A stretch of DNA of 64,000 bases. It comes from Microbispora triticiradicis. GTDB taxonomy: Bacteria > Actinomycetota > Actinomycetes > Streptosporangiales > Streptosporangiaceae. The notes under the pieces are model-generated. The model was not told the DNA's origin, ran no database searches, and saw nothing but the letters and a program-made list of their open reading frames with translations. Of the stretch, positions 1 through 8,782 are shown piece by piece. The position numbers were made by a program, and so were the translations under genes. Each line of letters begins with the position of its first letter. Within the stretch, counting starts at the first letter, position 1. The stretch spans positions 1-64,000 of the forward strand of contig QFZU02000014.1 in the NCBI GenBank assembly GCA_003260025.2, in the 5' to 3' direction.

Positions 1-1
1 C

Positions 2-100
2 TCGGCCCCGGCCGGCGCGAGCCCGGCGCCGACGGACACCGCGCTGCCCGGGGCCGGCCAGGCCGCGCCCTCCGGCTCCCCGAGCGCCCCTGCCGGGTGA
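2..100 (+). CDS. C-terminal tail of a gene entering from the left edge (partial)
   Basis: The frame beginning at base 2 is open to a TGA at 98-100 and encodes a low-complexity tail of Ala, Pro, Gly and Ser. Its start lies outside the window. The strong hairpin that follows at 140-169 supports a transcript ending here. Tails like this occur on secreted or regulatory actinobacterial proteins, but no function can be assigned from 32 residues. An open frame in GC-rich DNA could also be fortuitous. Confidence 0.4.
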   Translation, partial: SAPAGASPAPTDTALPGAGQAAPSGSPSAPAG

Positions 101-139
101 GCCGGCGCGAGAGAGCGCAGGCCACCTGGAGGAACACGA

Positions 140-169
140 GAGCCCCTGTCCGCGACCGGACAGGGGCTC
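140..169. terminator. Bidirectional hairpin terminator between convergent genes
   Basis: A perfect 13-bp stem (140-152 pairing with 157-169) closes a 4-base loop. It sits between the stop of the left-edge gene and the stop of phoP, which reads toward it, so it can serve both transcripts. No U-tract follows, as is usual in actinomycetes. Confidence 0.75.
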
Positions 170-181
170 ATGCCGTACGGG

Positions 182-871
182 TCACTCCTCGGCGGGGTCG
201 AACTTGTAGCCAAGGCCGCGCACGGTCAGGATGCAGCGCGGGTTGGACGGGTCGGCCTCGACCTTCGCGCGCAGCCGCTTGACGTGCACGTCGAGTGTCT
301 TGGTGTCGCCCACGTAGTCGGCGCCCCAGACCCGGTCGATGAGCTGGCCACGGGTGAGCACCCGCCCGGCGTTGCGCAGCAGCACCTCCAGCAGCTCGAA
401 CTCCTTGAGCGGAAGCTGCACCTGGCGGCCGCGCACCGCCACGATGTGCCGGTCGACGTCCATGCGGACCGGCCCGCCGGTCAGCACCGCCGACTCCATC
501 TCCTCGACGTCGCCCTGGCGGCGCAGCACCGCGCGGATGCGCGCCACCAGTTCGCGGGACGAGAACGGCTTGGTCACGTAGTCGTCGGCGCCCAGCTCCA
601 GGCCCACGACCTTGTCGATCTCACTGTCCTTGGCGGTCAGCATGATGACGGGCACCTTGGACCGCTGCCGGAGCGACCGGCAGACCTCGGTTCCGGGCAG
701 GCCCGGGAGCATCAGGTCGAGCAGGACGAGATCGGCTCCGTTGCGGTCGAAGGTCTCCAGGGCCTCGGGGCCGGTGGCCGCCACGGCGACCTCGAACCCT
801 TCCTTCCTGAGCATGTACGACAGGGCGTCCGAGAACGACTCCTCGTCCTCGACGACGAGTACCCGAGTCAC
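182..871 (-). CDS. phoP: Phosphate response regulator PhoP (RegX3), OmpR family
   Basis: A 229-residue DNA-binding response regulator. The N-terminal receiver domain (about 1-115) has the acidic pair near residues 8-9, the phospho-acceptor Asp in LVLLDLMLPG near residue 52 and the conserved Lys in VTKPFSSREL. A winged-helix effector domain fills the C-terminus, with LDVHVKRLRAKVE as its recognition region. It overlaps the upstream kinase gene by 4 bp, so the two are co-translated. The divergent phoU and the PHO box between them match the Streptomyces phoRP-phoU locus and M. tuberculosis senX3-regX3. By family it activates phosphate-starvation genes. Confidence 0.93.
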   Translation of the reverse strand: MTRVLVVEDEESFSDALSYMLRKEGFEVAVAATGPEALETFDRNGADLVLLDLMLPGLPGTEVCRSLRQRSKVPVIMLTAKDSEIDKVVGLELGADDYVTKPFSSRELVARIRAVLRRQGDVEEMESAVLTGGPVRMDVDRHIVAVRGRQVQLPLKEFELLEVLLRNAGRVLTRGQLIDRVWGADYVGDTKTLDVHVKRLRAKVEADPSNPRCILTVRGLGYKFDPAEE

Positions 872-2073
872 TTAGCGGCCTCCTGGGGGATGATCGTGCT
901 TGGTACGGGGACCGCCTGACCGCCGAACGCGGGAAGGCGAAGCGTGAAGGTGGATCCGGAGCCTTCCTTGCTCCACACGGTGACCTCGCCCCCGTGGGCG
1001 CCGGCCACGTGTTTGACTATCGCGAGCCCCAGCCCGGTGCCGCCGGTGGCCCGCGACCTCGCCGCGTCGACGCGGAAGAACCGCTCGAAGATGCGTTCCT
1101 GGGCGCTCTCGGGGATGCCGATGCCCTGGTCGCTGACGCTCACCTCGACGGCGTTTCCGGCCGGTCGGGCGCTGATGACGACCCGGGTGTGGTCCGGGCT
1201 GTAGGCGACGGCGTTGTCGATGAGGTTGCGCAGGGCGGTGACGAGAAGCTCCTCGTCGCCCCAGACCTTGAGCCCCTCGGTGCCGCCCGCCACCAGCGTG
1301 ATGTCCTTCGCCGCCGCCTTGGTGTTGCACCGGTCGATGGCCTCGTGGACGGTCTCGTCCACCGGCACCTGCCCCGGCGCGGGGATGGGCTCGCCGCCCT
1401 GGATCCGCGACAGCGTGATCAGGTCCTGCACCAGGTACGTCAGCCGGGCGGCCTCGTGCTGCATCCGCCCGGAGAACCTCTTGACGGCCTCGGGGTCGTC
1501 GGCGGCGTCCTCGATGGTCTCGGCGAGCAGGCTCAGCGCGCCGACCGGCGTCTTCAGCTCGTGGCTGACGTTGGCGACGAAGTCCCGGCGTACGGCCTCG
1601 ACCCGCTGGCGCTCGGTCTGGTCCTCGGCCAGCACGAGCACCTGCCCGTGGGAGCCCAGCGGGGCCACCCGGACCGCGAACGACGTGGACTCCTGCCCGA
1701 ACTTGCGCCCGGCGGTCTCTATCTCGCTCTCGCGGATCTCGCCGTCCCGGCGGACCTTGCGGGCCAGCGCGAGCAGTTCGGCGGCCATCAGCGACTCTCC
1801 GCGCACGAGGCCGAAGGCACGCGCCGCCGAACTCGCGCGCAGCACCCGGTCCTCGCGGTCGAGCACGACCGCCGAGGACGGGAGCACGGCCAGCACCGAC
1901 GCCACGCCCGGAGGCAGGGTGTCGTCCACCGGGTCGGGCTCGGGGGGCTTGTACGTCTGCCGTCGGATCGCGAGCATGACGAAGGAGCCGAGGACGAATC
2001 CGCCCATCGCCGCCAGGCTCGCCAGCAACTCGTTCACAATCAGCAGCCTAGGCGGCATTTCGGGTTCTTCCAC
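868..2073 (-). CDS. phoR: Phosphate sensor histidine kinase PhoR (SenX3)
   Basis: A 401-residue membrane kinase. One transmembrane stretch lies near residues 10-35, followed by a PAS-like region, a HisKA domain with the phospho-acceptor His in VANVSHELKTP, and a HATPase domain with N-box NLIDNAVAYSP, G1 box DQGIGIPE and G2 box GGTGLGLAIV. The GTG start at 2073 gives the longest form; an ATG five codons later (2058) is an equally reasonable start. It is translationally coupled to phoP. By family it phosphorylates PhoP when phosphate is scarce, with PhoU and the Pst transporter as signal input. Confidence 0.92.
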   Translation of the reverse strand: MEEPEMPPRLLIVNELLASLAAMGGFVLGSFVMLAIRRQTYKPPEPDPVDDTLPPGVASVLAVLPSSAVVLDREDRVLRASSAARAFGLVRGESLMAAELLALARKVRRDGEIRESEIETAGRKFGQESTSFAVRVAPLGSHGQVLVLAEDQTERQRVEAVRRDFVANVSHELKTPVGALSLLAETIEDAADDPEAVKRFSGRMQHEAARLTYLVQDLITLSRIQGGEPIPAPGQVPVDETVHEAIDRCNTKAAAKDITLVAGGTEGLKVWGDEELLVTALRNLIDNAVAYSPDHTRVVISARPAGNAVEVSVSDQGIGIPESAQERIFERFFRVDAARSRATGGTGLGLAIVKHVAGAHGGEVTVWSKEGSGSTFTLRLPAFGGQAVPVPSTIIPQEAAK

Positions 2074-2110
2074 CTGTCCGACCAGGCACGACTCTTCTGT
2101 TTCCGGAAAA

Positions 2111-2143
2111 GTTCATCCGGCGGTCGAAATTCGTTCATCGGCG
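2111..2143 (+). promoter_or_regulatory. PHO box: three 11-bp direct repeat units upstream of phoU
   Basis: Three contiguous 11-mers, GTTCATCCGGC, GGTCGAAATTC and GTTCATCGGCG, match the known PhoP site architecture in Streptomyces (11-bp direct repeat units, GTTCACC-like core). The outer two share GTTCATC exactly 22 bp apart. A -10-like TAGCGT at 2150-2155 lies just before the phoU ATG, so the PHO box takes the place of a -35 element, and the phoU mRNA may be nearly leaderless (inference). The site can also serve phoR-phoP in the other direction. Confidence 0.8.
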
Positions 2144-2162
2144 CGCGCGTAGCGTGGCGGCC

Positions 2163-2822
2163 ATGCGCGACGCCTATCACGAAGAGCTGGCCGGTCTGAC
2201 CGACCGCCTGGTGGAGATGACACGCCTGGTGCGGTCGGCCATGTCGAGGGGGACGACCGCCCTGCTCGACGCCGACCTGCAGCTGGCGGAGAGCGTCATC
2301 GCCCAGGACGCCGAGGTCGACCGGCTGCACATGGAGCTGGAAACCTCGATCTACGAACTCATGGCCACCCAGCAGCCGGTGGCGGTCGACCTGCGCACCG
2401 TCATCACCGCGCTGCGCATGGCCGCCGACCTGGAGCGGATGGGCGACCTCGCCGAGCACATCGCCAAGCTGGCGCGGATGCGCCACCCCGAGTCGGCCAT
2501 CCCGGCCGAGCTGCGCGAGACGTTCGTGGAGATGGGCGCCATCGCCGAGAACCTGATCACCAAGGCGGGCAGCTGCATCGCCTCCCGGGACATCGACCTC
2601 GCCAAGGAGCTGGAGGAGGACGACGACGCCATGGACCGCCGTCACCGCCGCCTGTTCCGCGTCCTGCTCTCCAAGGACTGGGAGCACGGCATCGAGGCCG
2701 CGATCGACATCACGCTGGCCGGCCGCTACTACGAGCGGTACGCCGACCACGCCGTACGCGTCGCCCGTGACGTGGTGTACCTCGTCACCGGCACCCGCGA
2801 CGCGGACGCCCTCACCGGCTGA
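2163..2822 (+). CDS. phoU: Phosphate signalling regulator PhoU
   Basis: A 219-residue all-helical protein with the two PhoU repeats, including the metal-binding type motifs near AADLERMGDLAEHIAK and ITLAGRYYERYADHAVRVAR. The ATG at 2163 (MRDAYHEELAGL) matches how family members begin; a GTG three codons upstream is less likely. It reads divergently from phoR-phoP across a PHO box. By family it damps PhoR kinase activity and controls Pst/Pit uptake when phosphate is plentiful. A hairpin follows 40 bases after the stop. Confidence 0.92.
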   Translation: MRDAYHEELAGLTDRLVEMTRLVRSAMSRGTTALLDADLQLAESVIAQDAEVDRLHMELETSIYELMATQQPVAVDLRTVITALRMAADLERMGDLAEHIAKLARMRHPESAIPAELRETFVEMGAIAENLITKAGSCIASRDIDLAKELEEDDDAMDRRHRRLFRVLLSKDWEHGIEAAIDITLAGRYYERYADHAVRVARDVVYLVTGTRDADALTG

Positions 2823-2862
2823 CGCGCCACCGCGCACGGGGACGGCGAGAAGAAGCCGCGAA

Positions 2863-2889
2863 AGCCCCGGTCCTCGGGGGGCCGGGGCT
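2863..2889 (+). terminator. Terminator hairpin after phoU
   Basis: An 8-bp stem (2863-2870 with 2882-2889) made of agccccgg and its complement, with an 11-base loop, lies between the phoU stop and the next plus-strand start. Confidence 0.6.
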
Positions 2890-2932
2890 CTCGCATCGGT
2901 TCTGTCGCACGGGTCGCGTAGTCTGCGCTCCC

Positions 2933-4381
2933 GTGCCGAGACGATCATGGGTGCTCTGGGCGGCGGCGGTGCTGACCTCCGCCGCCCCCACGCTCTACTT
3001 CTGGGTCGCGTCGCTCCTGACCGGCGGCGAAACCGTCGAAAGTTACTTCTCGGCGGTCGTCTACCCGGCCTCCTGCCCCGGGTGGGAGATCTACGATCGG
3101 GTCTATCTCCCGGCATACCCGGTCATCGGCTTCCCCCTCCTCGCGACCAACGGAGCCCCGCTGGTCGTCCTGGGCTTAGCGGGCTGGTGGCTCAGTGTCC
3201 GGAGGGGGCGGGTCCGGCTCGGCCGGATCATCGGCCGTTGCGTCGCCGTCGTGCTGCTCGTCCTCGCCCTCCCCGGGTTCCTGGCCCCCACGCTGGACGC
3301 CGCTCTCGGCCCGGGATGCGCGCAGATGTGGGGACCACCGGAGGTGTTCTCCTGGCAGATCGGGTGGAGCCTCTACGACTCCCTTCCGCCGCTGCTCATG
3401 CTGCTCGCCGTACGCGTTCCACGGCGCGTGTTCGTGCGGCGCGGCCCGGTCGCCCGTACGGCGACGGCCGTCCTGACGGTGGCCGCGGTCGTCCTGCTGC
3501 CGGCGGCGTCGGCCGCCTCCGGCAGGGTGAGCGCGGAGTGGGAACTCGACTGCGCCGAATTCGGCCACGGCACCGTCAGGGGACTGAGCACCGCCGAACG
3601 GCACTTCCTCTGCGCGGTCCGCGGCTACGGCCTCCCGTCCGACCCCTCGTACGACTCCGGTGTCGAGGGGTGGGACGAGGCGTCCGACGAGGCCGTCCTG
3701 GCTCAGGGGCGGCATCTGTGCGCGCTGGCGACCCGGCACGGAGGCGACATCGGCGCGCGAGCCGTCGAGGAGGCCCCAGAGGCGTCCCTGGCGACCAAGC
3801 TCGCCTTCCTGTGCCCGGCCGTGGCCGGCGCGCAGCAGGCGGAGGAAGAGCGGCGGCAGGCGGAGTCGGACGCGTACGTCGCCGAGAAGGAGCAGGTGTG
3901 CGCGGCGCTTCCGCGGCACCGGCCGGAGATCAGGCCCGTACGGCAGCGCCGGGCCACGATGTGGACCGAGTTCTGGACCATCGACGGCTGGGAGGAGGGC
4001 TACGAGGGCGATTCCCCGGACCTGGTGAGAGACCTGGTCGGAAGCGGCCGGGGCACGCTCGCGATCTGGGCCGCCGACGAGGTCGGGCACGCCTGCGTGA
4101 CCGTCGAGTCCTACACCCGGCGCCCGCCCGTGGAGACCAGAGGCTGGGAGGAGGTGGTCGAGGTGGCGTACGAGAGCCCGACCGGGGCCCTGGAGCTCGT
4201 CGACGGCGACGGACGGAGACTGACCGGGCTCACCACGCGCGGGCCGGGCTCCTACCGGGTCAGGGTCCACCTGCGCGGCCGCAAGCTCGTCTACCAGGTG
4301 CCCGATCCCCCCGACGGCGCCGTACGGATCCTGATCGAGGTCTTCCCCGGCAGGGCGAAGAAGACCGTCGTCTACAAGTAG
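2933..4381 (+). CDS. Unrecognised multi-pass membrane protein with large C-terminal domain
   Basis: A 482-residue protein that I do not recognise, with a GTG start. The N-terminal half holds about five hydrophobic segments (roughly residues 8-30, 65-85, 97-117, 145-160 and 175-195). The second half is hydrophilic and contains several cysteines, a short Glu/Gln/Ala-rich helical stretch near 300-325 that could form a coiled coil, and a C-terminal beta-rich region. Codon 82 (3176-3178) is TTA, very rare in genes of this base composition. It is probably monocistronic, with hairpins on both sides. An envelope protein is likely, function unknown. Confidence 0.75.
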   Translation: MPRRSWVLWAAAVLTSAAPTLYFWVASLLTGGETVESYFSAVVYPASCPGWEIYDRVYLPAYPVIGFPLLATNGAPLVVLGLAGWWLSVRRGRVRLGRIIGRCVAVVLLVLALPGFLAPTLDAALGPGCAQMWGPPEVFSWQIGWSLYDSLPPLLMLLAVRVPRRVFVRRGPVARTATAVLTVAAVVLLPAASAASGRVSAEWELDCAEFGHGTVRGLSTAERHFLCAVRGYGLPSDPSYDSGVEGWDEASDEAVLAQGRHLCALATRHGGDIGARAVEEAPEASLATKLAFLCPAVAGAQQAEEERRQAESDAYVAEKEQVCAALPRHRPEIRPVRQRRATMWTEFWTIDGWEEGYEGDSPDLVRDLVGSGRGTLAIWAADEVGHACVTVESYTRRPPVETRGWEEVVEVAYESPTGALELVDGDGRRLTGLTTRGPGSYRVRVHLRGRKLVYQVPDPPDGAVRILIEVFPGRAKKTVVYK

Positions 4382-4395
4382 GCCGCGCGAACGGA

Positions 4396-4431
4396 CACGG
4401 CCGCGTCCCCTCGGCGAGGGGCGCGGCCGTG
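4396..4431. terminator. Bidirectional terminator between convergent genes
   Basis: A long stem, cacggccgcg (4396-4405) pairing with cgcggccgtg (4422-4431) and extended inward by a cccct/agggg pair, separates the membrane-protein gene from gpmA, which converges on it. Confidence 0.75.
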
Positions 4432-4447
4432 GTAACGGAAGCGGGAG

Positions 4448-5191
4448 TTACTTCTTGCCCTGGTTGGCGACGGCCTCGATGGCGGCCGCGGCGGCGGCGG
4501 GGTCGAGGTACTCGCCCTTGCCGACCGGGCGGAAGTCGTCGTCGAGCTCGTAGCGCAGCGGGATGCCGGTGGGGATGTTCAGGCCCGCGATGTCCTCGTC
4601 GCTGATGTCCTCCAGGTGCTTGACCAGCGCGCGCAGGGAGTTGCCGTGCGCGACGACCAGCACCGTGCGGCCGCCGGTCAGGTCGGGGACGATCTCGTCG
4701 TACCAGTACGGCAGCATCCGGCCGACGACGTCCTTGAGGCACTCGGTGCGCGGCACCAGCTCCGACGGCAGCAGCGAGTAGCGGCCATCGCCGAGCTGGG
4801 AGTACTCGTCGTCGTCGGCGATCGGCGGCGGCGGCACGTCGTACGACCGGCGCCACAGCATGAACTGCTCGTCGCCGAACTCGGCGCGGGTCTGCGCCTT
4901 GTCCTTGCCCTGGAGCGCCCCGTAGTGGCGCTCGTTGAGCCGCCAGGAGCGCTTCACCGGGAGCCACAGCAGGTCGGCCGCCTCAAGGGCGATGTTGGCG
5001 GTCCTGATGGCCCGGGTGAGCACCGAGGTGTGCACCACGTCGGGCCGGATGCCGGCCTCGAGGAGCAGCTGCCCGCCCCGCCGCGCCTCCTCCTCGCCGG
5101 TCGGCGAGAGGGTGACGTCCACCCAACCGGTGAACAGGCCCTTGACGTTCCATTCGCTCTCACCGTGCCGCAGCAGCACCAAAGTAGCCAT
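4448..5191 (-). CDS. gpmA: 2,3-bisphosphoglycerate-dependent phosphoglycerate mutase
   Basis: A 247-residue glycolytic enzyme interconverting 3- and 2-phosphoglycerate. The catalytic signature [10 protein letters not shown] holds the phospho-His near residue 9. The family motifs [12 protein letters not shown] and [13 protein letters not shown] (second catalytic His) follow, and the length is normal for the family. It is the last gene of a minus-strand run mshA-ybjN-gpmA, with the preceding gene 39 bases away. M. tuberculosis gpm1 (Rv0489) stands close to mshA and senX3-regX3 in the same way. Confidence 0.95.
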   Translation of the reverse strand: MATLVLLRHGESEWNVKGLFTGWVDVTLSPTGEEEARRGGQLLLEAGIRPDVVHTSVLTRAIRTANIALEAADLLWLPVKRSWRLNERHYGALQGKDKAQTRAEFGDEQFMLWRRSYDVPPPPIADDDEYSQLGDGRYSLLPSELVPRTECLKDVVGRMLPYWYDEIVPDLTGGRTVLVVAHGNSLRALVKHLEDISDEDIAGLNIPTGIPLRYELDDDFRPVGKGEYLDPAAAAAAIEAVANQGKK

Positions 5192-5230
5192 GCGGCCAAT
5201 CCTATCGGCGTACGGTTGACGGCCCGTTGG

Positions 5231-5716
5231 TCAGGAGTCGACCACGCGGGCGAACGCCTGGAGGTTCGCCAGCGACTCGCCGCGCTTGACCCGCCACTCC
5301 CATTCGCGCCTGATGGACGACGCGAAGCCCAGCTCAAGGGCACGGTCGAACGACTCGTCCGAGTAGGTGAGCACGCAGCCGAGGATCCGGTCGATCTCCT
5401 CGCCGGTCACCGCGCCGAGCGGCAGCCGGCCGACCAGATGCACGTCGCCCACGGCGTCGACGGCGAAGTGGACGCCGTACATCGAGCCGTTCTTGTGCAG
5501 CAGCCAGCGGTAGAACTCGGCGTGGTTCTCGTCGGGCTGCCGGCAGAAGAACGCCTCGACGGTCAGCGCCTGGTCGCCGACGACGAGCCAGGTCATGGTG
5601 GCGAGCTTGTGCCGGCCCGGCAGCTTCACCAGGAACGCGCCCGGTCTGGGCTGTTCGTAGGACAGCTCGGCGGACTCCAGCGCCGACTCGATCACGACTT
5701 CGAGCTCGGTTCTCAT
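5231..5716 (-). CDS. YbjN-domain protein
   Basis: A 161-residue protein with the YbjN fold, related to type III secretion chaperones, as seen in the LPGRHKLATMTWLVVGDQALTVEAFFCRQPDE core followed by the WLLHKNGSMYGVHFAVD strand region. The stop of mshA lies only 9 bases upstream, so the two are almost certainly co-transcribed. The M. tuberculosis homologue (Rv0487) also sits next to mshA. The molecular role of actinobacterial YbjN proteins is not established; the conserved pairing hints at a link with mycothiol synthesis. Confidence 0.85.
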   Translation of the reverse strand: MRTELEVVIESALESAELSYEQPRPGAFLVKLPGRHKLATMTWLVVGDQALTVEAFFCRQPDENHAEFYRWLLHKNGSMYGVHFAVDAVGDVHLVGRLPLGAVTGEEIDRILGCVLTYSDESFDRALELGFASSIRREWEWRVKRGESLANLQAFARVVDS

Positions 5717-5725
5717 CTCGCCACC

Positions 5726-7009
5726 CTACGAGCTGACCGCGATGGGAGTGCGGTGGAGCTGGGCCTTCGCGCCGGCGTAGACCTCGGCGAGGCGGGCGGC
5801 GGTCGCCGACCAGCCGAAGGCGGTCGCGTGCTCCACCGCGTTGGCGGCGAGCGCGGCGAGCCGGTCGGGACGCCCGGTCAGCAGGCCCAGCTCCCGCGCC
5901 CAGTCGTGCGGGTCGTGCCCGTCCACCAGCACGCCGGACACGCCGTCCCGGACAGCGGTGCGCAGACCGCCGACCGCGGCGGCGACGACGGGGGTGCCGC
6001 ACGCCTGCGACTCCAGCGCCACCAGCCCGAACGACTCGTTGTGCGACGGCACGACGGTCACGTCCGCGGCCCGGTACCAGTCGGCGAGCTCGTGCTGCGG
6101 CGCGGGCGGCGCGAGCCGTACGACGTCGGAGATGCCGAGCTCGGCGGCGAGGTCGCTGAGCAGCGCGGGACGGGCGAGGCCGTTGCCGCTGGGCCCGCCC
6201 ACGCAGGCGACGACGAGCCGCGACCGCAGCGAGGGGTCCTCGACCAGCATCCGGGCGGCGGCCCTGAGCAGCACGTCGGGGGCCTTGAGCGGCTGGATGC
6301 GGCCCACGAACAGCAGCACGTGGGCGTCCTGCGGGAGGCCGAGGCGGCGCCGGGCGGCGCCCTTCGACGCGGGCTGGAAGACCGCGAGGTTCACGCCGGG
6401 GTTGACCACGGCCACGCGCTCACGCGGCGCCTTGTAGAGGTCGATCAGCTCCTCCGCCTCGGCGCTGGTGTTGGCGACCAGGCGGTCGGCGACCTCCACG
6501 ACCTGCTCCTCGCCCAGCACCCGCATCGCCGGCTCGGGCTTGTCGCCCTCCGCGAGCAGGGCGTTCTTGACCTTGGCCATCGTGTGCATGGTGTGCACGA
6601 GCGGCACGCCCCAGCGCTCCTTGGCCAGCCAGCCCACCTGGCCGGACAGCCAGTAGTGAGAGTGGATCACGTCGTAGCGGCCGGGGTCGTACATCGCCTC
6701 GGTGCGCAGGACGCCGGACAGGAAGCCGCACAACTGGCCCGGGAGGTCGGCGCGGCCGAGCTCCTCGTACGGTCCCGCCGTGACGTGGCGGACCAGCACG
6801 CCGGGGCTCAGCTCGGCCTCCGGGGGCAGGTCGCGTGCGGTGCGCCGTGTGAAGATCTCCACCTCGATGCCGAGCGCGGCGAGCCGCTTGGCGACCTCGA
6901 GAATGTAGACGTTCATGCCCCCCGCGTCGCCCGTACCCGGCTGGTCAAGCGGGGACGTGTGCACGCTGATGGTCGCGACGCGGTTGACCCGACGCCGAAA
7001 GACCGACAC
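5726..7009 (-). CDS. mshA: D-inositol-3-phosphate glycosyltransferase MshA (mycothiol)
   Basis: A 427-residue GT-B fold glycosyltransferase (GT4) that joins UDP-GlcNAc to 1-L-myo-inositol-1-phosphate, the first committed step of mycothiol synthesis. The N-terminal signature [19 protein letters not shown] is diagnostic. The C-terminal half has the nucleotide-sugar site around [21 protein letters not shown] chose the GTG at 7009 because GGAGG (7018-7022 on the minus strand) lies 8 bases ahead; an upstream ATG at 7048 gives 13 extra residues without a better ribosome site. It heads the mshA-ybjN-gpmA run. mshD lies 41 kb to the right. Confidence 0.94.
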   Translation of the reverse strand: MSVFRRRVNRVATISVHTSPLDQPGTGDAGGMNVYILEVAKRLAALGIEVEIFTRRTARDLPPEAELSPGVLVRHVTAGPYEELGRADLPGQLCGFLSGVLRTEAMYDPGRYDVIHSHYWLSGQVGWLAKERWGVPLVHTMHTMAKVKNALLAEGDKPEPAMRVLGEEQVVEVADRLVANTSAEAEELIDLYKAPRERVAVVNPGVNLAVFQPASKGAARRRLGLPQDAHVLLFVGRIQPLKAPDVLLRAAARMLVEDPSLRSRLVVACVGGPSGNGLARPALLSDLAAELGISDVVRLAPPAPQHELADWYRAADVTVVPSHNESFGLVALESQACGTPVVAAAVGGLRTAVRDGVSGVLVDGHDPHDWARELGLLTGRPDRLAALAANAVEHATAFGWSATAARLAEVYAGAKAQLHRTPIAVSS

Positions 7010-7150
7010 CCGAACCACCTCCGAAAGGGTTACAACCACCAAAATCATCACCGGATTCCCCGACACCTGTGAGCGCCGGGGGTCCTGAGAGGATGGCGGC
7101 TGCCTCAGGGGGACTCCCGGGGGCGCCCAGAGGAGCGGCGTAGAGGGAGG

Positions 7151-7939
7151 ATGTCGGTGACGATGACCGATCCGACGGTGACCGATCCGGAGGTCAGGAC
7201 CGCGGTGGTGACCGGCGCCAGCAGCGGCATCGGCGAGGCGACGGCCCGGCGGCTCGCCGCCGAGGGCTACCGCGTGGTGGCCGCGGCGCGGCGGCGGGAC
7301 CGGCTCGGCAAGCTGGCGGCCGATGTGCCGGGCGTCCGCCCGGTGACGCTCGACGTGACCGACCAGGCGTCGGTGGACGCGCTGGCCGGCTCGCTCGACC
7401 GCTGCGACGTCCTGGTGAACAACGCCGGCGGCGCGTTCGGGCTGGAGCCGGTGGCGGGAGCCCAGGTGGACGACTGGCAGCGGATGTACGACGTGAACGT
7501 GCTCGGCGCCCTGCGGGTGACCCGGGCCCTGCTGCCGAAGCTCGTCGCGTCGGGCGACGGCGTGCTGGTGATGCTCACCTCGACGGCGGCCTTCGTGTCG
7601 TACGAGGGGGGCGGCGGCTACTGCGCGGCCAAGCACGCGCAGACCGCGATGACCGAGACCCTCCGCCTGGAGCTGTGCGGCGAGCCGGTGCGGGTGGTCG
7701 AGGTCGCCCCGGGCATGGTGAAGACCGACGAGTTCGCGCTGACCCGCTTCGGGGGCGACGCCGAGCGGGCGGCCAAGGTGTACGAGGGCGTCCCCGGCCC
7801 GCTGACCGCCGACGACATCGCCGACGTGATCGCCTTCGCGGTGACCCGCCCGGCCCACGTCAACATCGACCGGCTGGTCGTGCGGCCCCGGGCCCAGGCC
7901 GCCCAGCACAAGGTGCACCGGGTCGCGTCCGGGTCATGA
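7151..7939 (+). CDS. Short-chain dehydrogenase/reductase (classical SDR)
   Basis: A 262-residue Rossmann oxidoreductase. The cofactor motif TGASSGIGE lies near residues 21-29, NNAG follows near residue 92, the catalytic Ser is in MLTSTAAF and the catalytic Tyr/Lys in YCAAK. The Arg-rich AARRRDR after strand 2 suggests NADPH preference. It resembles the YdfG/serine 3-dehydrogenase branch of 3-hydroxy acid dehydrogenases, but substrate cannot be assigned. Its stop overlaps the next start by 4 bp (ATGA), so it is translationally coupled to the methyltransferase. Confidence 0.88.
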   Translation: MSVTMTDPTVTDPEVRTAVVTGASSGIGEATARRLAAEGYRVVAAARRRDRLGKLAADVPGVRPVTLDVTDQASVDALAGSLDRCDVLVNNAGGAFGLEPVAGAQVDDWQRMYDVNVLGALRVTRALLPKLVASGDGVLVMLTSTAAFVSYEGGGGYCAAKHAQTAMTETLRLELCGEPVRVVEVAPGMVKTDEFALTRFGGDAERAAKVYEGVPGPLTADDIADVIAFAVTRPAHVNIDRLVVRPRAQAAQHKVHRVASGS

Positions 7940-8772
7940 GGCCGGTCCGGCCCGGCCGGCCCGTCGGGGCGGTCACCCGCGGCACGACCGGGCACAACCG
8001 CCTGCGCCGCTGCGACCGCTGGATCGCCGCCGTGTACGGCCCGCTGCTGCGCTCGGGCCGCGCGGGGACGGCGCCGCCGCTGGTGGTCGACCTCGGCTAC
8101 GGCGCGTCCCACGTCACGACGACCGAGCTGTTCACCAGGCTGCGCCGGGTCTGCCCGGTCGTCGAGGTGGTGGGCGTCGAGATCGACCCCGGCCGCGTCG
8201 CGGCGGCCAGGCCGTACGAGCGGGAGGGGCTGTCGTTCGTCAGGGGCGGCTTCGAGCTGCCGGTCCCCCGCCCGCCGCTGATCGTCCGCGCGTTCAACGT
8301 GCTGCGGCAGTACGGCGAGGACGAGGCGTGGGCGCACTGGGACCTGCTCCGCGCGGGCCTGCACCCGTCGGGAGTGGTCGTCGAGGGCACCTGCTCGGAG
8401 GTCGGCCACCGGGCGACCTGGGTGGCGCTCGGCGCCGAGGGGCCGCGGACACTGACCTTCGCGGCCCGCTTCACCGGCTTCGGGCGGCCGTCCGACCTGG
8501 CCGAGCGGCTGCCCAAGACGCTGATCCACCGCAACGTCCCCGGGCAGCCGGTCCACGCGTTCCTGGCGGACTGGGACCGCGCCTGGGCGACCTGCGCCCC
8601 CTTCGGCGCGTACGGCGCCCGGCAGCGCTGGATCAGGGCGGCCGAGCTGGTGGCGCGGGACTGGCCGGTGGAGACCCTGCCGCCGGCCGGGGGCCCGGGA
8701 CGGTGGCGGCTCGGCGAGCTGACCCTGCCGTGGAGCGGTATCGCCCCGAGCGCCTCTCCCGGTGCTTGGTAA
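7936..8772 (+). CDS. Class I SAM-dependent methyltransferase-like protein
   Basis: A 278-residue protein that starts inside the stop of the SDR gene. The Rossmann motif I region reads VVDLGYGASHVTTTELF, followed by VVGVEIDPGRVAAARPY, as expected for the SAM-binding strands 1 and 2. The glycine loop is a variant (DLGYGASH rather than DxGxGxG), so activity is likely but not certain. The C-terminal half is less typical. Close homologues sit beside mshA in other actinomycetes as class I methyltransferases of unknown substrate. Confidence 0.75.
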   Translation: MRPVRPGRPVGAVTRGTTGHNRLRRCDRWIAAVYGPLLRSGRAGTAPPLVVDLGYGASHVTTTELFTRLRRVCPVVEVVGVEIDPGRVAAARPYEREGLSFVRGGFELPVPRPPLIVRAFNVLRQYGEDEAWAHWDLLRAGLHPSGVVVEGTCSEVGHRATWVALGAEGPRTLTFAARFTGFGRPSDLAERLPKTLIHRNVPGQPVHAFLADWDRAWATCAPFGAYGARQRWIRAAELVARDWPVETLPPAGGPGRWRLGELTLPWSGIAPSASPGAW

Positions 8773-8782
8773 CGTCCGGGCC

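Noticed and set aside
4616-7072. An 818-codon plus-strand open frame
   Set aside because: It is antisense to gpmA, ybjN and mshA, all of which have clear family motifs; the frame is open only because of GC bias and its translation is His/Arg/Gly-rich without a domain.
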